Assembly (NCBI GenBank): GCA_965279255.1
Contig: OZ257146.1
Coordinates: 2,666,001-2,730,000 of the forward strand
Origin: CAMFLJ01 sp965279255
GTDB taxonomy: Bacteria; Actinomycetota; Acidimicrobiia; Acidimicrobiales; Acidimicrobilacustridaceae
Direction of reading: 5' to 3'
DNA: 64,000 bases
This document shows, piece by piece, positions 33,199 to 41,860 of this stretch. Position 1 is the first letter of the stretch; every line of letters starts with the position of its first letter. The translations under genes and the position numbers were made by a program. The notes beneath the pieces are model-generated. The model was given only the letters and a program-made list of their open reading frames with translations. It was not told the DNA's origin and made no database searches.

Positions 33199-35526
33199 AT
33201 GTTCGGCAAGCTCGGCACCTGGTGCCACGACCATCGACGCCTCGTCGTCGGCCTCTGGCTCGTGGCCCTGGTCTCCTTCGGCGCGCTGAACGCGACAGTC
33301 GGTGCGGCCTACTCGACCCAGCTGCAGCTGCCCAACGTGGAGAGCAAGCAGGGCTCCGACATCATCGCCCGGGACTTCGCCGGCAAGGTCGGTGGCGACG
33401 CCGCCACCATCGTCTTCGAGGCCCCCCAGGGCGTCGAGGACCCCGCTGTGAAGGCCGCCATGCAGCAGTACTTCGCCGACATCACCGCCCAGACCGGCCT
33501 CCCTGTCATCAGCCCCTACGACCCCCAGGGCGCGGGGCAGGTGGCCACGACCGGCGACTCCGCCGGCACGGTCGCCTTCGCCCGCCTCGAGATGCCGAGC
33601 GATCAGAGCTTCGCCGCGGCCCGCGACCTCGGGAAGCAGATCGAGGGCCTCCAGCCCACCGTCGACGGGCTCCGCATCGAGTTCGGCGGCAGCGCCTTCG
33701 GCGACTTCAAGCCGCCGTCCTCGGAGCTGCTGGGCCTCGCCTTCGCCATCGTCATCCTCATCCTGGCCTTCGGCTCGGTGCTCGCCATGGGCCTCCCCAT
33801 CGGCGTCGCCCTCTTCGGCATCGGCATCGGCAGCGCCGTCATCGCCCTGCTCAGCCACGTGCTCACCACCCCCGACTTCGCCATGACCCTCGGCGTGATG
33901 ATCGGCCTGGGCGTGGGCATCGACTACGCCCTCTTCATCGTCACCCGCTACCGGGAGCAGCTGCACCACGGCCACTCCGTGCGCGAGGCCGTGGGCATGG
34001 CCATCGACACGTCCGGCCGGGCCGTCGCCTTCGCCGGGCTCACCGTGGTGATCTCCCTGCTGGGCATGCTCCTCATGGGCGTGAACATGGTCCGCGGCCT
34101 GGGCGTCGGCGCCGCCGCCGTCGTGATGGTCACCATGCTCGCCTCCCTCACGCTCCTGCCCGCGCTGCTCGGCTTCGCCGGCGCCCGCGTCGAGGTCACC
34201 CGCTGGCGGGGCCTGATCGCCGCCGGCCTGGTGGCCATCGCCCTCGTCGGCATCGGCCTGAAGGTCCAGCCTCTCGTGATCGGCATCCCCCTCGCCCTCG
34301 TGGTGCTCGTCGGCAGCTTCGCCTTCGCACCGCTGCGCAAGGAGGTCCCCCGCCGGGCGGCCAAGCCGGCCGACCAGACCCTGGCCTACCGCTGGAGCCG
34401 CGTGATCCAGCACCACCCCTGGATCTCGATGCTCGCCAGCGCCGGCGTGCTCCTGCTGCTCGCCATCCCGATGCTGAGCCTCCACCTCGGCTTCTCCGAC
34501 CAGGGCAACGACCCGGCCACCACCACCACCCGCCAGGCCTACGACCTCGTGGCCAAGGGCTTCGGCCCCGGCTACAACGGCCCGCTGATCGCGGTGGCCG
34601 AGCTCCCCGCCGGCACCTCCCCGGCCGAGCTCGACGCGGTGACCACCCGGCTCCGCGAGACCGAAGGCGTGGCCTTCGCCTCGCCTCCGGTCACCAACGA
34701 CCCCGCGAACCCCACCGCGGTGCTGTGGCGGATCATCCCCACCACCTCGCCGCAGGACGTCGCCACCGACCAGCTGGTCCACCGCCTCCGCGACGACACC
34801 GTGCCCGCCGCCACCGCCGGCACCGACCTTTCCGTCAACATCACCGGCCAGGTCGCCATCCAGGTCGACTTCTCCAGCTACCTCGCCGCCCGCCTGCCCC
34901 TCTTCTTCGGCGTGGTGCTCGGGCTGTCGTTCCTGCTGCTCATGATGGTGTTCCGGTCGCTGCTCGTGCCGCTCAAGGCCGTGGTCATGAACCTGCTCTC
35001 GATCGGCGCGGCCTTCGGCGTGCTGGTCATGGTCTTCCAGTGGGGCTGGTTGAGCGGCCCACTCGGCATCGAGGGCGCCCCCATCGAGCCGTTCATGCCG
35101 ATGATGCTCTTCGCCATCGTCTTCGGGCTCTCGATGGACTACGAGGTCTTCCTGCTCTCCCGGATCCGTGAGGAGTGGCAGCGCACCGGCGACTCCCACA
35201 CGTCGGTCGCCGACGGCCTCGCCGCCACGGCCCGGGTCATCACCGCCGCCGCCGCCATCATGGTGTTCGTCTTCGGCAGCTTCCTGCTCGAGTCGAACCG
35301 GGTCATCAAGCTCATGGGCCTCGGCCTGGCCGTGGCCGTGCTGCTCGACGCCACCATCGTCCGGATGGTGCTCGTGCCCGCAACGATGGAGCTGCTCGGC
35401 GACAAGAACTGGTGGCTCCCCCGCTGGCTCGACCGGATCCTCCCCCACCTCGACGTGGAGGGCCCGAGCGACGACGACGACTCGCCGGACGAGCCCGCCG
35501 CGCCCGAGCTGGTCGAGGTCGGGTGA
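33199..35526 (+). CDS. MMPL-family RND transporter
   Basis: A 775-residue membrane protein with 11-12 helices in two halves, each with a large external loop. The N-terminal MFGKLGTWCHDHRRLVV and the first helix are typical of actinobacterial MMPL exporters. Proton-relay-type motifs are seen: GLGVGIDYALFIVTRYREQL in the first half and FGLSMDYEVFLLSRIREEW in the second, each with a D-Y pair. The tail is acidic. GGAGG lies five bases before the ATG. The cargo (lipid or other hydrophobic molecule) is unknown. Confidence 0.92.
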   Translation: MFGKLGTWCHDHRRLVVGLWLVALVSFGALNATVGAAYSTQLQLPNVESKQGSDIIARDFAGKVGGDAATIVFEAPQGVEDPAVKAAMQQYFADITAQTGLPVISPYDPQGAGQVATTGDSAGTVAFARLEMPSDQSFAAARDLGKQIEGLQPTVDGLRIEFGGSAFGDFKPPSSELLGLAFAIVILILAFGSVLAMGLPIGVALFGIGIGSAVIALLSHVLTTPDFAMTLGVMIGLGVGIDYALFIVTRYREQLHHGHSVREAVGMAIDTSGRAVAFAGLTVVISLLGMLLMGVNMVRGLGVGAAAVVMVTMLASLTLLPALLGFAGARVEVTRWRGLIAAGLVAIALVGIGLKVQPLVIGIPLALVVLVGSFAFAPLRKEVPRRAAKPADQTLAYRWSRVIQHHPWISMLASAGVLLLLAIPMLSLHLGFSDQGNDPATTTTRQAYDLVAKGFGPGYNGPLIAVAELPAGTSPAELDAVTTRLRETEGVAFASPPVTNDPANPTAVLWRIIPTTSPQDVATDQLVHRLRDDTVPAATAGTDLSVNITGQVAIQVDFSSYLAARLPLFFGVVLGLSFLLLMMVFRSLLVPLKAVVMNLLSIGAAFGVLVMVFQWGWLSGPLGIEGAPIEPFMPMMLFAIVFGLSMDYEVFLLSRIREEWQRTGDSHTSVADGLAATARVITAAAAIMVFVFGSFLLESNRVIKLMGLGLAVAVLLDATIVRMVLVPATMELLGDKNWWLPRWLDRILPHLDVEGPSDDDDSPDEPAAPELVEVG

Positions 35527-35570
35527 CCCCTGCCCGGGCCCCCTACGGGTGCGGGCACCCCACCGCCCCC

Positions 35571-35576
35571 TAGCAT
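35571..35576 (+). promoter_or_regulatory. Candidate -10 box (TAGCAT) for murA
   Basis: TAGCAT ends ten bases before the murA ATG at 35587. GGGAGGG sits between, so a very short leader with a ribosome site is possible. Confidence 0.35.
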
Positions 35577-35586
35577 CGGGAGGGTC

Positions 35587-36936
35587 ATGAGCGACCCGAT
35601 CTCCCCCTCCGGCGCCTCCACGAGCGCGTCACCCGACACGATGACCGTCCGCGGTGGCGTCCCGGTGGAGGGCGAGCTGCAGATCCGCGGCTCCAAGAAC
35701 GCCCTGCCGAAGGCCATGGTGGCGGCGCTGCTCACCGCCGAGCCGTGCCGCCTCACCAACATCGCGGCCATCCGCGACATCGAGGTCGTCGACGAGCTCA
35801 TCCGCATCACGGGCGGCACCGTCGAGCACGAGGCCGACAGCATCCGCATCACCGCCCACTCGTTCACCGCCCTCGGCGAGAACGACGTCGAGCGCCTGCA
35901 CAACGCCAGCCGCATCCCCGTGCTCACCACCGCCGTGTCGTTGCACCGCACCGGCGAGGCCGTGGTCGCCGCCCCCGGCGGTTGCGCCATCGGGCCCCGC
36001 CCGGTCGACTTCCACCTCAACGTGCTGCGGGCGTTCGGCGCCCACGACGACCACCGCGACGGCATGATCCACCTGCGGGCCGACCACCTCACGGGCGCCC
36101 GCATCGAGCTGCCCTTCCCGAGCGTCGGGGCCACCGAGCAGTTCCTCTTCGCCGCCGTGCTCGCCGACGGCGACTCCGAGCTGGCCAACGCCGCCATCGA
36201 GCCCGAGATCCTCGACCTCATCTCGGTGCTCCAGAAGATGGGCGCCCTCATCTCGGTCGAGCCCAACCGCACGATCCGCGTCACCGGCGTGAAGGAGCTC
36301 GGCGGGTTCGAGCACCGGGTCATCGGCGACCGCCTCGAGGCCGCCTCGTGGGCGTCGCTCGCCCTGGCCACGGGCGGTCGCCTCACGGTGCACGGCGTGG
36401 CCCAGCAGGACCTCGCCACCTTCCTCAACGTCTACCGCCGGGCCGGCGGCGACTTCACCATCGACGCCGAGGGCAGCACCATCTCGTTCCGCCGGGGCCG
36501 GCGCATGCTGCGCCCCCTCGCCCTCGAGACCGACGTGCACCCCGGGTTCATGACCGACTGGCAGTCGCCGTTCGTCACGGCCCTCACCCAGGCCGAAGGC
36601 GTCAGCGTCGTGCACGAGACCGTCTACGAGGACCGGCTCGGCTACACCGAGGCGCTGCGCACCCTCGGCGCCCAGATCCAGGTCTTCACCGAGTGCCTCG
36701 GACCGACCCGCTGCCGCTTCGGCGCCGCCAACCACCGCCACTCGGCCGTGGTGGTCGGCCCCACCAAGCTCCACGGCGCCGAGCTCGTCGTCCCCGACCT
36801 GCGGGCCGGGTTCTCCTACGTGATCGCGGCGGCCTCGGCCGACGGCGAGAGCGTCATCCACGGCGTGGGCCTGCTCGACCGCGGCTACGGCGACTTCCGC
36901 GAGAAGCTCACCGCAGTCGGCGTCGACCACAGCTGA
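35587..36936 (+). CDS. murA: UDP-N-acetylglucosamine 1-carboxyvinyltransferase
   Basis: First committed step of peptidoglycan synthesis. The 449-residue protein has the substrate-binding KN pair (K37-N38 in RGSKNALPKAMVAALL), the catalytic loop APGGCAIGPRPVDFHL with the nucleophilic cysteine C133 (fosfomycin target retained), PFPSVGATEQFLFAAVLA and DLRAGFSYVIAA. A 20-residue Ser/Pro-rich N-terminal extension precedes the usual start. The gene after it begins 17 bases later and is probably co-transcribed. Confidence 0.95.
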   Translation: MSDPISPSGASTSASPDTMTVRGGVPVEGELQIRGSKNALPKAMVAALLTAEPCRLTNIAAIRDIEVVDELIRITGGTVEHEADSIRITAHSFTALGENDVERLHNASRIPVLTTAVSLHRTGEAVVAAPGGCAIGPRPVDFHLNVLRAFGAHDDHRDGMIHLRADHLTGARIELPFPSVGATEQFLFAAVLADGDSELANAAIEPEILDLISVLQKMGALISVEPNRTIRVTGVKELGGFEHRVIGDRLEAASWASLALATGGRLTVHGVAQQDLATFLNVYRRAGGDFTIDAEGSTISFRRGRRMLRPLALETDVHPGFMTDWQSPFVTALTQAEGVSVVHETVYEDRLGYTEALRTLGAQIQVFTECLGPTRCRFGAANHRHSAVVVGPTKLHGAELVVPDLRAGFSYVIAAASADGESVIHGVGLLDRGYGDFREKLTAVGVDHS

Positions 36937-36952
36937 CTCGGCCGCCCCCGCC

Positions 36953-37840
36953 GTGAGTCCACGCCTCCTCACCGTCCGCGAGGCCATGGTCAGCTTCCTG
37001 ATCAACCAGGGCTGGAGCCCCGAGGGGGCCGAGCTCATGTCGTGGGCCATGCACCCGTTCGACACGGGGGCGCCGCCCTCGACGCGGTCGCTCCAGAAGA
37101 AGGTCAAGCGCACCGCCGAGGCCGTCGGGCAGCGCGGCCAGCGCCTCGAGGAGCCGGAGGCCACCACGCTGGCCGCCAACGCCCTGGCGTCCTACTGCCG
37201 CTCGGCCCTCGACGACGGCAACCAGCCCCTCGCCCGGTTCTGGGGTGACCTCCTGCCCGCCGCCCCGCCGACACCCTCGTCGGCGGAGGCATCCCCGCCA
37301 CCCGACCCGCCGCGCCCGCCGACCCCAGCCGCCCCGCCGGTCGCGGTGGCATCGCCTCCGGCAGCACCGGCCCCACCGGCCGACGGCTGGCTCCACGCCG
37401 TCACCCTCCCGCCCGGTCGCCTCGCCCAGCTCGGCTCGCTCGACCAGCCCCTGGAGGCCGTGGGTCGTGTCGCCGCCCAGGTCCTCACCGCCCACCTCGT
37501 GGGCCTCGGGCTCGGCCCGGACCAGGCCCCGCGCGGCGAGCGGGCCGCCCTCGCCGGCTACCTGATCGACCTCGACCTCGCCGGTGTGGCCGTCGCCGAC
37601 ATCGCCGGGCCGACGCCGGTCGACCTCGACCTGGCGTCGGTGATGGCGGCACTGGAGGTGCTCGACACCACCGACCTCGCCGCGCTGGCCCACCACCACT
37701 CCCCTGCCGCCGAGGGGGTGCTCGCCCGCCTCCTCGCCACCGACGGCTCCGACGGCACCACGGCCGTCGACCCCGAGCTCGTGGCCGGATGCCTGGGCGC
37801 GGGCCTCTGCCTCGCCCGGGTGCAGCGCACCGGGGCCTGA
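36953..37840 (+). CDS. Hypothetical protein downstream of murA
   Basis: A 295-residue protein I do not recognise. The N-terminal 100 residues are helical and basic (TVREAMVSFLINQGW, SLQKKVKRTAEAVG), then a Pro/Ala-rich linker (about 100-145), then a helical, leucine- and aspartate-rich domain (about 148-290). There is no membrane helix. The GTG start at 36953 follows murA closely. It could be a regulator or structural partner of the envelope pathway; this is position-based only. Confidence 0.65.
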   Translation: MSPRLLTVREAMVSFLINQGWSPEGAELMSWAMHPFDTGAPPSTRSLQKKVKRTAEAVGQRGQRLEEPEATTLAANALASYCRSALDDGNQPLARFWGDLLPAAPPTPSSAEASPPPDPPRPPTPAAPPVAVASPPAAPAPPADGWLHAVTLPPGRLAQLGSLDQPLEAVGRVAAQVLTAHLVGLGLGPDQAPRGERAALAGYLIDLDLAGVAVADIAGPTPVDLDLASVMAALEVLDTTDLAALAHHHSPAAEGVLARLLATDGSDGTTAVDPELVAGCLGAGLCLARVQRTGA

Positions 37841-37844
37841 GCCG

Positions 37845-38366
37845 TCAGTCCTCCTGGGGCGCCGACTCCGGGAGGTCGAACAGCGGCTGGCGGATGAGCT
37901 CGACCTGGATGCCGTCGGGGTCCTTGAAGTAGATCGACTCGTGCACGCCCATGTCGGGGCCCACGTAGGCGACGCCGGCGTCGGTGAGGGTCACCTTGGC
38001 GGCCTCGAAGGTCTCGGGGGTGACCGAGATGGCCACGTGCTGCACCCCGCCGAGGCCCTCCGGCACCGGCTCGAGGCCGAGGCCCGGGAAGTCGAAGAAC
38101 GCCAGCATGTTGCGGGCCCCGATGTCGAAGAAGAAGTGCGAGGAGCCCGGGTAGTCGCGGTTCTCGAACAGCTCGACGAGGGGGAAGCCCAGCAGGCCCT
38201 GGTAGAAGGCGATGGTGCGCTCGGGGTCGGCGCAGATGAGCGCCAGGTGGTGGACGCCCTGACCGGTCGACGCCGGGCGCTCGGCCTCCGGCAGGACGTA
38301 CTGCTCGCGCAGCGCCCGACGACGGTCGGAGAGACGGACGAGCTCGGCACCTTCGGGCTGCGGCAT
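37845..38366 (-). CDS. Vicinal-oxygen-chelate (glyoxalase/dioxygenase-like) protein
   Basis: A 173-residue VOC protein with two beta-alpha-beta-beta-beta modules. Metal-ligand candidates are the histidine in GVHHLALICADP, the second-module histidine in GVQHVAISV and the glutamate in GIQVELIRQP. ESIYFKDPDGIQVEL is a typical VOC end. The ATG at 38366 is seven bases after a TACCCT -10 box. The reaction is not identifiable; ring-cleaving dioxygenase or glyoxalase-like are options. Confidence 0.8.
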   Translation of the reverse strand: MPQPEGAELVRLSDRRRALREQYVLPEAERPASTGQGVHHLALICADPERTIAFYQGLLGFPLVELFENRDYPGSSHFFFDIGARNMLAFFDFPGLGLEPVPEGLGGVQHVAISVTPETFEAAKVTLTDAGVAYVGPDMGVHESIYFKDPDGIQVELIRQPLFDLPESAPQED

Positions 38367-38373
38367 GGCCCTG

Positions 38374-38379
38374 AGGGTA
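38374..38379 (-). promoter_or_regulatory. Candidate -10 box (TACCCT) for the VOC gene
   Basis: On the minus strand TACCCT ends seven bases before the ATG at 38366, a leaderless arrangement. Confidence 0.35.
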
Positions 38380-38453
38380 GCCAGGCGGCGACGCCGGAGG
38401 GCTCTCCGCACCCGCCCCGGACCCAGGTCGGCGGTCGTGCCAAGCTCGTCGCC

Positions 38454-39134
38454 ATGGAGCTCCGTGACGTCATGCGCTCGACCCCGGCCACCCGGGACTT
38501 CACCGACGAGCCGGTGAGCGACGAGGTGCTGCACGCCATCCTCGACACCGCCCGGTTCGCCCCCAGCGGCGGCAACCGGCAGGGCTGGCAGGTCATCGTG
38601 CTCCAGAACCCCGAGGTGCGGGCGGCCGTCCGCGACCTCTACGTGCTCGCCTGGCGCGAGTACACGGCGTACGTGCGGGCCGGCATGGTGCCGTTCGCGC
38701 CGCTCGACCACGGCCGGTGGAGCGGCCCGGCGATCGACCTCGACGAGGCCCGCGCCACCGAGGCCCCGATGCCCTTCGCCGACCACCTCGACCGGGTGCC
38801 GGTGCTGCTCGCCGTCGTCGTCGAGCTGTCGCAGCTGGCGGTCATCGACAACGGCCTCGACCGCCAGAGCATCGTGGGTGGCGCGTCGGTCTACCCGTTC
38901 TGCCACAACGTGCTGCTGGCGGCCCGCGACGCCGGCCTCGGCGGGGTGATCACCACCGCCCTCTGCCGGCAGGAGCCGGCGGTGAAGGAGCTCCTCGGCA
39001 TCCCCGACGGCTGGGCCCTCGCGTCGCTCGTGGCCCTCGGCCATCCGGCCCGGACCATCACGAAGCTGCGGCGCCAGCCGGTCGAGGAGTTCACCACCGT
39101 CGACCGCTTCGAGGGCCGTCCGTTCACGGCCTGA
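38454..39134 (+). CDS. Nitroreductase-family oxidoreductase
   Basis: A 226-residue FMN-dependent protein. The N-terminal STPATRDFTDEPVSDEVL and RFAPSGGNRQGWQVIVL are the FMN-phosphate and isoalloxazine contacts of the nitroreductase fold, and AARDAGLGGVITT followed by LGIPDGWALASLVALGHP is the C-terminal FMN loop. The start is the ATG at 38454. A role in flavin-dependent reduction of quinones or nitro compounds is expected, but the substrate is unknown. Confidence 0.88.
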   Translation: MELRDVMRSTPATRDFTDEPVSDEVLHAILDTARFAPSGGNRQGWQVIVLQNPEVRAAVRDLYVLAWREYTAYVRAGMVPFAPLDHGRWSGPAIDLDEARATEAPMPFADHLDRVPVLLAVVVELSQLAVIDNGLDRQSIVGGASVYPFCHNVLLAARDAGLGGVITTALCRQEPAVKELLGIPDGWALASLVALGHPARTITKLRRQPVEEFTTVDRFEGRPFTA

Positions 39135-39185
39135 GGCGCCGCGACCCGCCCCGGACGGGGTTGGGGGAAGGTCGGAGGCCTGCAG

Positions 39186-39191
39186 TAGGGT
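39186..39191 (+). promoter_or_regulatory. Candidate -10 box (TAGGGT) of tRNA-Arg
   Basis: TAGGGT lies about 30 bases upstream of the tRNA 5' end. TTGGGG at 39161 is a weak -35 candidate with 19 bases spacing. Confidence 0.3.
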
Positions 39192-39222
39192 TCACCCCCG
39201 CACCAGCAGTTGGTGCGTCCCT

Positions 39223-39294
39223 GCCCTCGTAGCTCAGGGGATAGAGCATCGGCCTCCGGAGCCGTGTGCGGGCGTTCGAATCGCCCCGAGGGCG
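39223..39294 (+). tRNA. tRNA-Arg (anticodon CCG)
   Basis: The cloverleaf is complete: acceptor GCCCTCG/CGAGGGC, D-arm GCTC-AGGGGATA-GAGC, anticodon arm TCGGC-CTCCGGA-GCCGT with anticodon CCG (reads CGG), T-arm GGGCG-TTCGAAT-CGCCC. The anticodon stem has a T-T mismatch at its outermost pair (27/43). The 3' CCA is not encoded. CGG is a frequent arginine codon in this GC-rich DNA. Confidence 0.95.
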
Positions 39295-39303
39295 CAACAC
39301 CAC

Positions 39304-39338
39304 GAAGGGCCTGCCGGCGACTCGCCGACAGGCCCTTC
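39304..39338 (+). terminator. Intrinsic terminator of tRNA-Arg
   Basis: GAAGGGCCTG and CAGGCCCTTC enclose an inner CGGCGA/TCGCCG stem (one C-A mismatch, one-base loop), giving a long GC hairpin ten bases after the tRNA, followed by TCTCGTTCC. It may also terminate the opposing gene at 39377. Confidence 0.75.
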
Positions 39339-39376
39339 TCTCGTTCCGGGGCGCCGGTTCGTCCGGCCGCCGGGGC

Positions 39377-39895
39377 TCAGAACCCGGGGAACATCGCCCG
39401 GAGGCGGTGGAGCGTGTCGGCGTCGGCCTCGACCGAGGCCGGTGTGTGCTCCGGCGAGAGGCGGCCGTAGATCAGGCGCACCAGGGCCTCAGTGGGCATG
39501 GTCACGTGGACCTGGTCCCAGGTGTCGATCCGGTCGAAGCTCACCCCGTCGGGGGTGGTGGTGACGGCCCACTGCCCTTCCGGGTCGGTGGTGGCGATCA
39601 CGACGGTGTCGGAGCCGCCGGTCGGCTTGCCGGAGAAGGCCACGATCGGGCCGAGGTTCCCGAGCACGTGGGCGGCCCCGTCGGCCGCCAGGGCGGCGGA
39701 GGGGTCGAGGGTGACCCGGACGTCCCACTCGTGCAGGAGGTGCTCGCTCAGGCGCATGCCGACCGCCTGGTCGAAGCCGATGGTCATGGGCCCGAAGGCG
39801 GTGGTGAAGCGGTCGCGGTCGACCTGGGCCACGGCTGCCACCTGGGCGGCGAGGCGCTCGACCGAGGACTGGAGGGCGGCGATGGCGTCGGACAT
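39377..39895 (-). CDS. Short MDMPI-family-like protein (C-terminal portion only)
   Basis: A 172-residue protein resembling the second half of maleylpyruvate isomerase-family (TIGR03083) proteins: MRLSEHLLHEWDVRVTLDP and AHVLGNLGPIVAFSG are usual mid-to-late segments, followed by the beta domain VIATTDPEGQWAVTTTPDG. The N-terminal metal-binding bundle seen in the relative at 28705 is mostly absent. The ATG 39895 is chosen because a TAGCGT -10 box ends seven bases upstream and would overlap the alternative GTG at 39904. It may be a naturally short sterol-carrier-like member rather than a broken gene. Confidence 0.7.
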   Translation of the reverse strand: MSDAIAALQSSVERLAAQVAAVAQVDRDRFTTAFGPMTIGFDQAVGMRLSEHLLHEWDVRVTLDPSAALAADGAAHVLGNLGPIVAFSGKPTGGSDTVVIATTDPEGQWAVTTTPDGVSFDRIDTWDQVHVTMPTEALVRLIYGRLSPEHTPASVEADADTLHRLRAMFPGF

Positions 39896-39902
39896 GGCGG
39901 GC

Positions 39903-39908
39903 ACGCTA
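39903..39908 (-). promoter_or_regulatory. Candidate -10 box (TAGCGT) deciding the start at 39895
   Basis: TAGCGT on the minus strand ends seven bases before ATG 39895 and overlaps the alternative GTG start, so the ATG is favoured. Confidence 0.35.
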
Positions 39909-39914
39909 CCGAGG

Positions 39915-40538
39915 TCAGTCCCCGGCGGGCTCCCGGGGCGGGTCGACCCGTCGGTACTCCTCGACCAGCTGGTCGCGCCAGGTGTGGTCGCGGCCCGGCG
40001 CCTCGGGCGCGGTCTGCAGCGTGCCCAGGAACCACGTGTACATGGTCTCGCCGGCCTCCTGGCCCCGGCGGGTGTGCACGCAGATCGCCTCTGGAGGGAT
40101 CTCGGGCGCCCGCTCGGCGAGGAGCTGGGTCTGCATGATCTCCACGTTCACCGGGTCCTTCAGCGCCCGGGCCAGGTAGCCCGCGGCCTGCGCCGCGAAC
40201 ACCAGCCGGTCGTAGGAGCCCTCGTCGGCGTCGAGCACGCCCTCACGCAGGGAGCGCACGATCGCCGGGGCCATCGGGTCGCCCATGCCGACGTCCTCGG
40301 CGGCGAGGATCTGCAGCCGCGACCACATCATCTCCTCGTGCTCGACGTCGGTGCGGGCCAGCTCGAGGGCGGTGTTGATCGCCTCCTCCACCCGGCCGAG
40401 CCGGATGTGCTTGTGGAGGGCCGAGCGCACCTCGTCGCTCGCGATGCCGTGGATCGTGGTGCGGGTGGCGAACGGGTCGGTCGACCAGTGCGGGATCGGA
40501 CGGTCCCACTCCTGGTCCGCCTCGGTGGGCTCGCTCAA
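39915..40538 (-). CDS. RarA/MgsA C-terminal-domain-like protein without the ATPase, coupled to a P450
   Basis: A 207-residue soluble helical protein. Residues about 40-115 resemble the collar domain of replication-associated recombination protein A: HKHIRLGRVEEAINTALELA, LQILAAEDVGMGDPMA and AAQAAGYLARALKDPVN, comparable to RarA ASEDIGxADP and AQAVxYLAxAPKSN. The AAA+ module is absent. The start is TTG 40538, overlapping the P450 stop by four bases (TTGA), so translation is coupled. The function is unknown; DNA-related or scaffold roles would be guesses. Confidence 0.65.
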   Translation of the reverse strand: MSEPTEADQEWDRPIPHWSTDPFATRTTIHGIASDEVRSALHKHIRLGRVEEAINTALELARTDVEHEEMMWSRLQILAAEDVGMGDPMAPAIVRSLREGVLDADEGSYDRLVFAAQAAGYLARALKDPVNVEIMQTQLLAERAPEIPPEAICVHTRRGQEAGETMYTWFLGTLQTAPEAPGRDHTWRDQLVEEYRRVDPPREPAGD

Positions 40539-41770
40539 CGTCCGACCTCCATCGGTTCGAGGGGAAGGCGGAACACGATGCCCGCCCCGTTCAGGTTCAT
40601 GTCGACATCGTCGCCCACGCGGACGGCCGACCACCGCCCGAGCAGGCCCGCGACCATCTCCTGGATCTCCATGCGGCCGAGGGCGGCACCGAGGCAGTAG
40701 TGGCGACCAGCCCCGAACGACAGCAGCGGTGACGGCTGCCGGCGCCACAGGTCGAGCTCGTGGGGGCGCTCGTAGACGTCCGGGTCGCGCTGGGCGGCGG
40801 CGATGCGGATCGTGACGAACGTGCCCTCCGGGATCGGCCGGCCGAGCAGCTCGGTGTCGCGCCGGGCGTACTTGATCGTGTGGCGGATCGAGGGCTCGAA
40901 GCGGCCGGTCTCCTCCAGCGCGTCGCCGAGGAGGTCGGGCGCGGCGACGAGCGCGGACCACGCATCGGGTCGCGCCGCGAGGGTCCAGATCGAGAGAGCG
41001 GTCGTGTTCGCCGTGTTGTCGACCGAGGCGCTCAGCAGCTCCTCGAGCAGCGGCCCGACATCGGCGGCGAGCAGGTCGCCCGCGTCCTCGGCCCGGGCCA
41101 GCACGGTGGTGAGGTCGTCACCGGGGTCGCGCCGCTTCTCGGCGAGCAGGGCGGCGGAGTACTCGGCCATCTCCGCCTTCACCCGACGCACCGGCTCGGC
41201 CATCGAGGGCTCGGCGGTGAACACGCTGATGAGGTGCTTCGACCAGCCGGCGAGCAGCTCGGCGTCGGACTCGGGCGCGCCGATCATCCAGCAGAAGAGC
41301 CGACCGGGCACCACGTCGGCGAGGTCGGCCATGACGTCCAGCCCGTCGGGGTTGCGGTCGAGGCACTCGGCCACCAGGGCCCGGGTGCGCTCACGCAGCG
41401 CCTCGATGCGGCGCACGGTGAACCACGGGCTCACGGCCCGGCGCAGGCGCTGGTGGTCGGCGTCCTCCGCGTTGGTGAGGGTGTGGTCGCGCTCACCCCA
41501 GAGGGCGCCGATGCCGAGCTGCTCGAGCAGCGGGTCGATGCCGGGGATGAGGGCGGGGTCGCGGAACGCGGCGTCGCTGGCGGCGTAGGAGATGGTCGAC
41601 CAGCCGATGTGGTCCGGGACGAGGCCCCCGACCGGGCGCAGCTCGTCGTAGACGGTGTGGGGGTCGGCCAGGAAGCGCTCGGTGCGGGGGTCGAGACGCG
41701 CTCGGTCGGCGGTGGCCTCGGGCATGGCGACGACCGTAGGGAGCGAGCCGATCGGGGCCATGTCAGACAC
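40535..41770 (-). CDS. Cytochrome P450
   Basis: A 411-residue soluble bacterial P450. The haem-ligand motif is FGAGRHYCLGAALG with C359; the K-helix ExxR is EETGR. The I-helix reads LSASVDNTANTTAL, so the usual acid-threonine pair is shifted (D-N-T), a mild oddity for oxygen activation. GTG 41770 is preceded by AGGGG six bases upstream; in-frame ATGs at 41761 and 41725 are alternatives. The redox partner is not in the window. The substrate is unknown; the nearby acyl-CoA ligase is separate. Confidence 0.92.
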   Translation of the reverse strand: MSDMAPIGSLPTVVAMPEATADRARLDPRTERFLADPHTVYDELRPVGGLVPDHIGWSTISYAASDAAFRDPALIPGIDPLLEQLGIGALWGERDHTLTNAEDADHQRLRRAVSPWFTVRRIEALRERTRALVAECLDRNPDGLDVMADLADVVPGRLFCWMIGAPESDAELLAGWSKHLISVFTAEPSMAEPVRRVKAEMAEYSAALLAEKRRDPGDDLTTVLARAEDAGDLLAADVGPLLEELLSASVDNTANTTALSIWTLAARPDAWSALVAAPDLLGDALEETGRFEPSIRHTIKYARRDTELLGRPIPEGTFVTIRIAAAQRDPDVYERPHELDLWRRQPSPLLSFGAGRHYCLGAALGRMEIQEMVAGLLGRWSAVRVGDDVDMNLNGAGIVFRLPLEPMEVGR

Positions 41771-41860
41771 GTGAAGCCCCTGTGAACCGCCCTGCCCCCG
41801 ACCCTGTCGTTCCCGTTCCCGTTCCCGCCCCGTTCCTGCGGAGGGTGGGAGCCCGACCGG

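Noticed and set aside
39377..39904. Possible attachment site or island boundary at the tRNA-Arg gene.
   Set aside because: No repeat of the tRNA 3' end, integrase or composition change is seen beside it.
41790..41835. GTTCCC repeated three times in the 90-base gap before the acyl-CoA ligase 3' end.
   Set aside because: Too short and simple to assign a function; probably slippage in a spacer.
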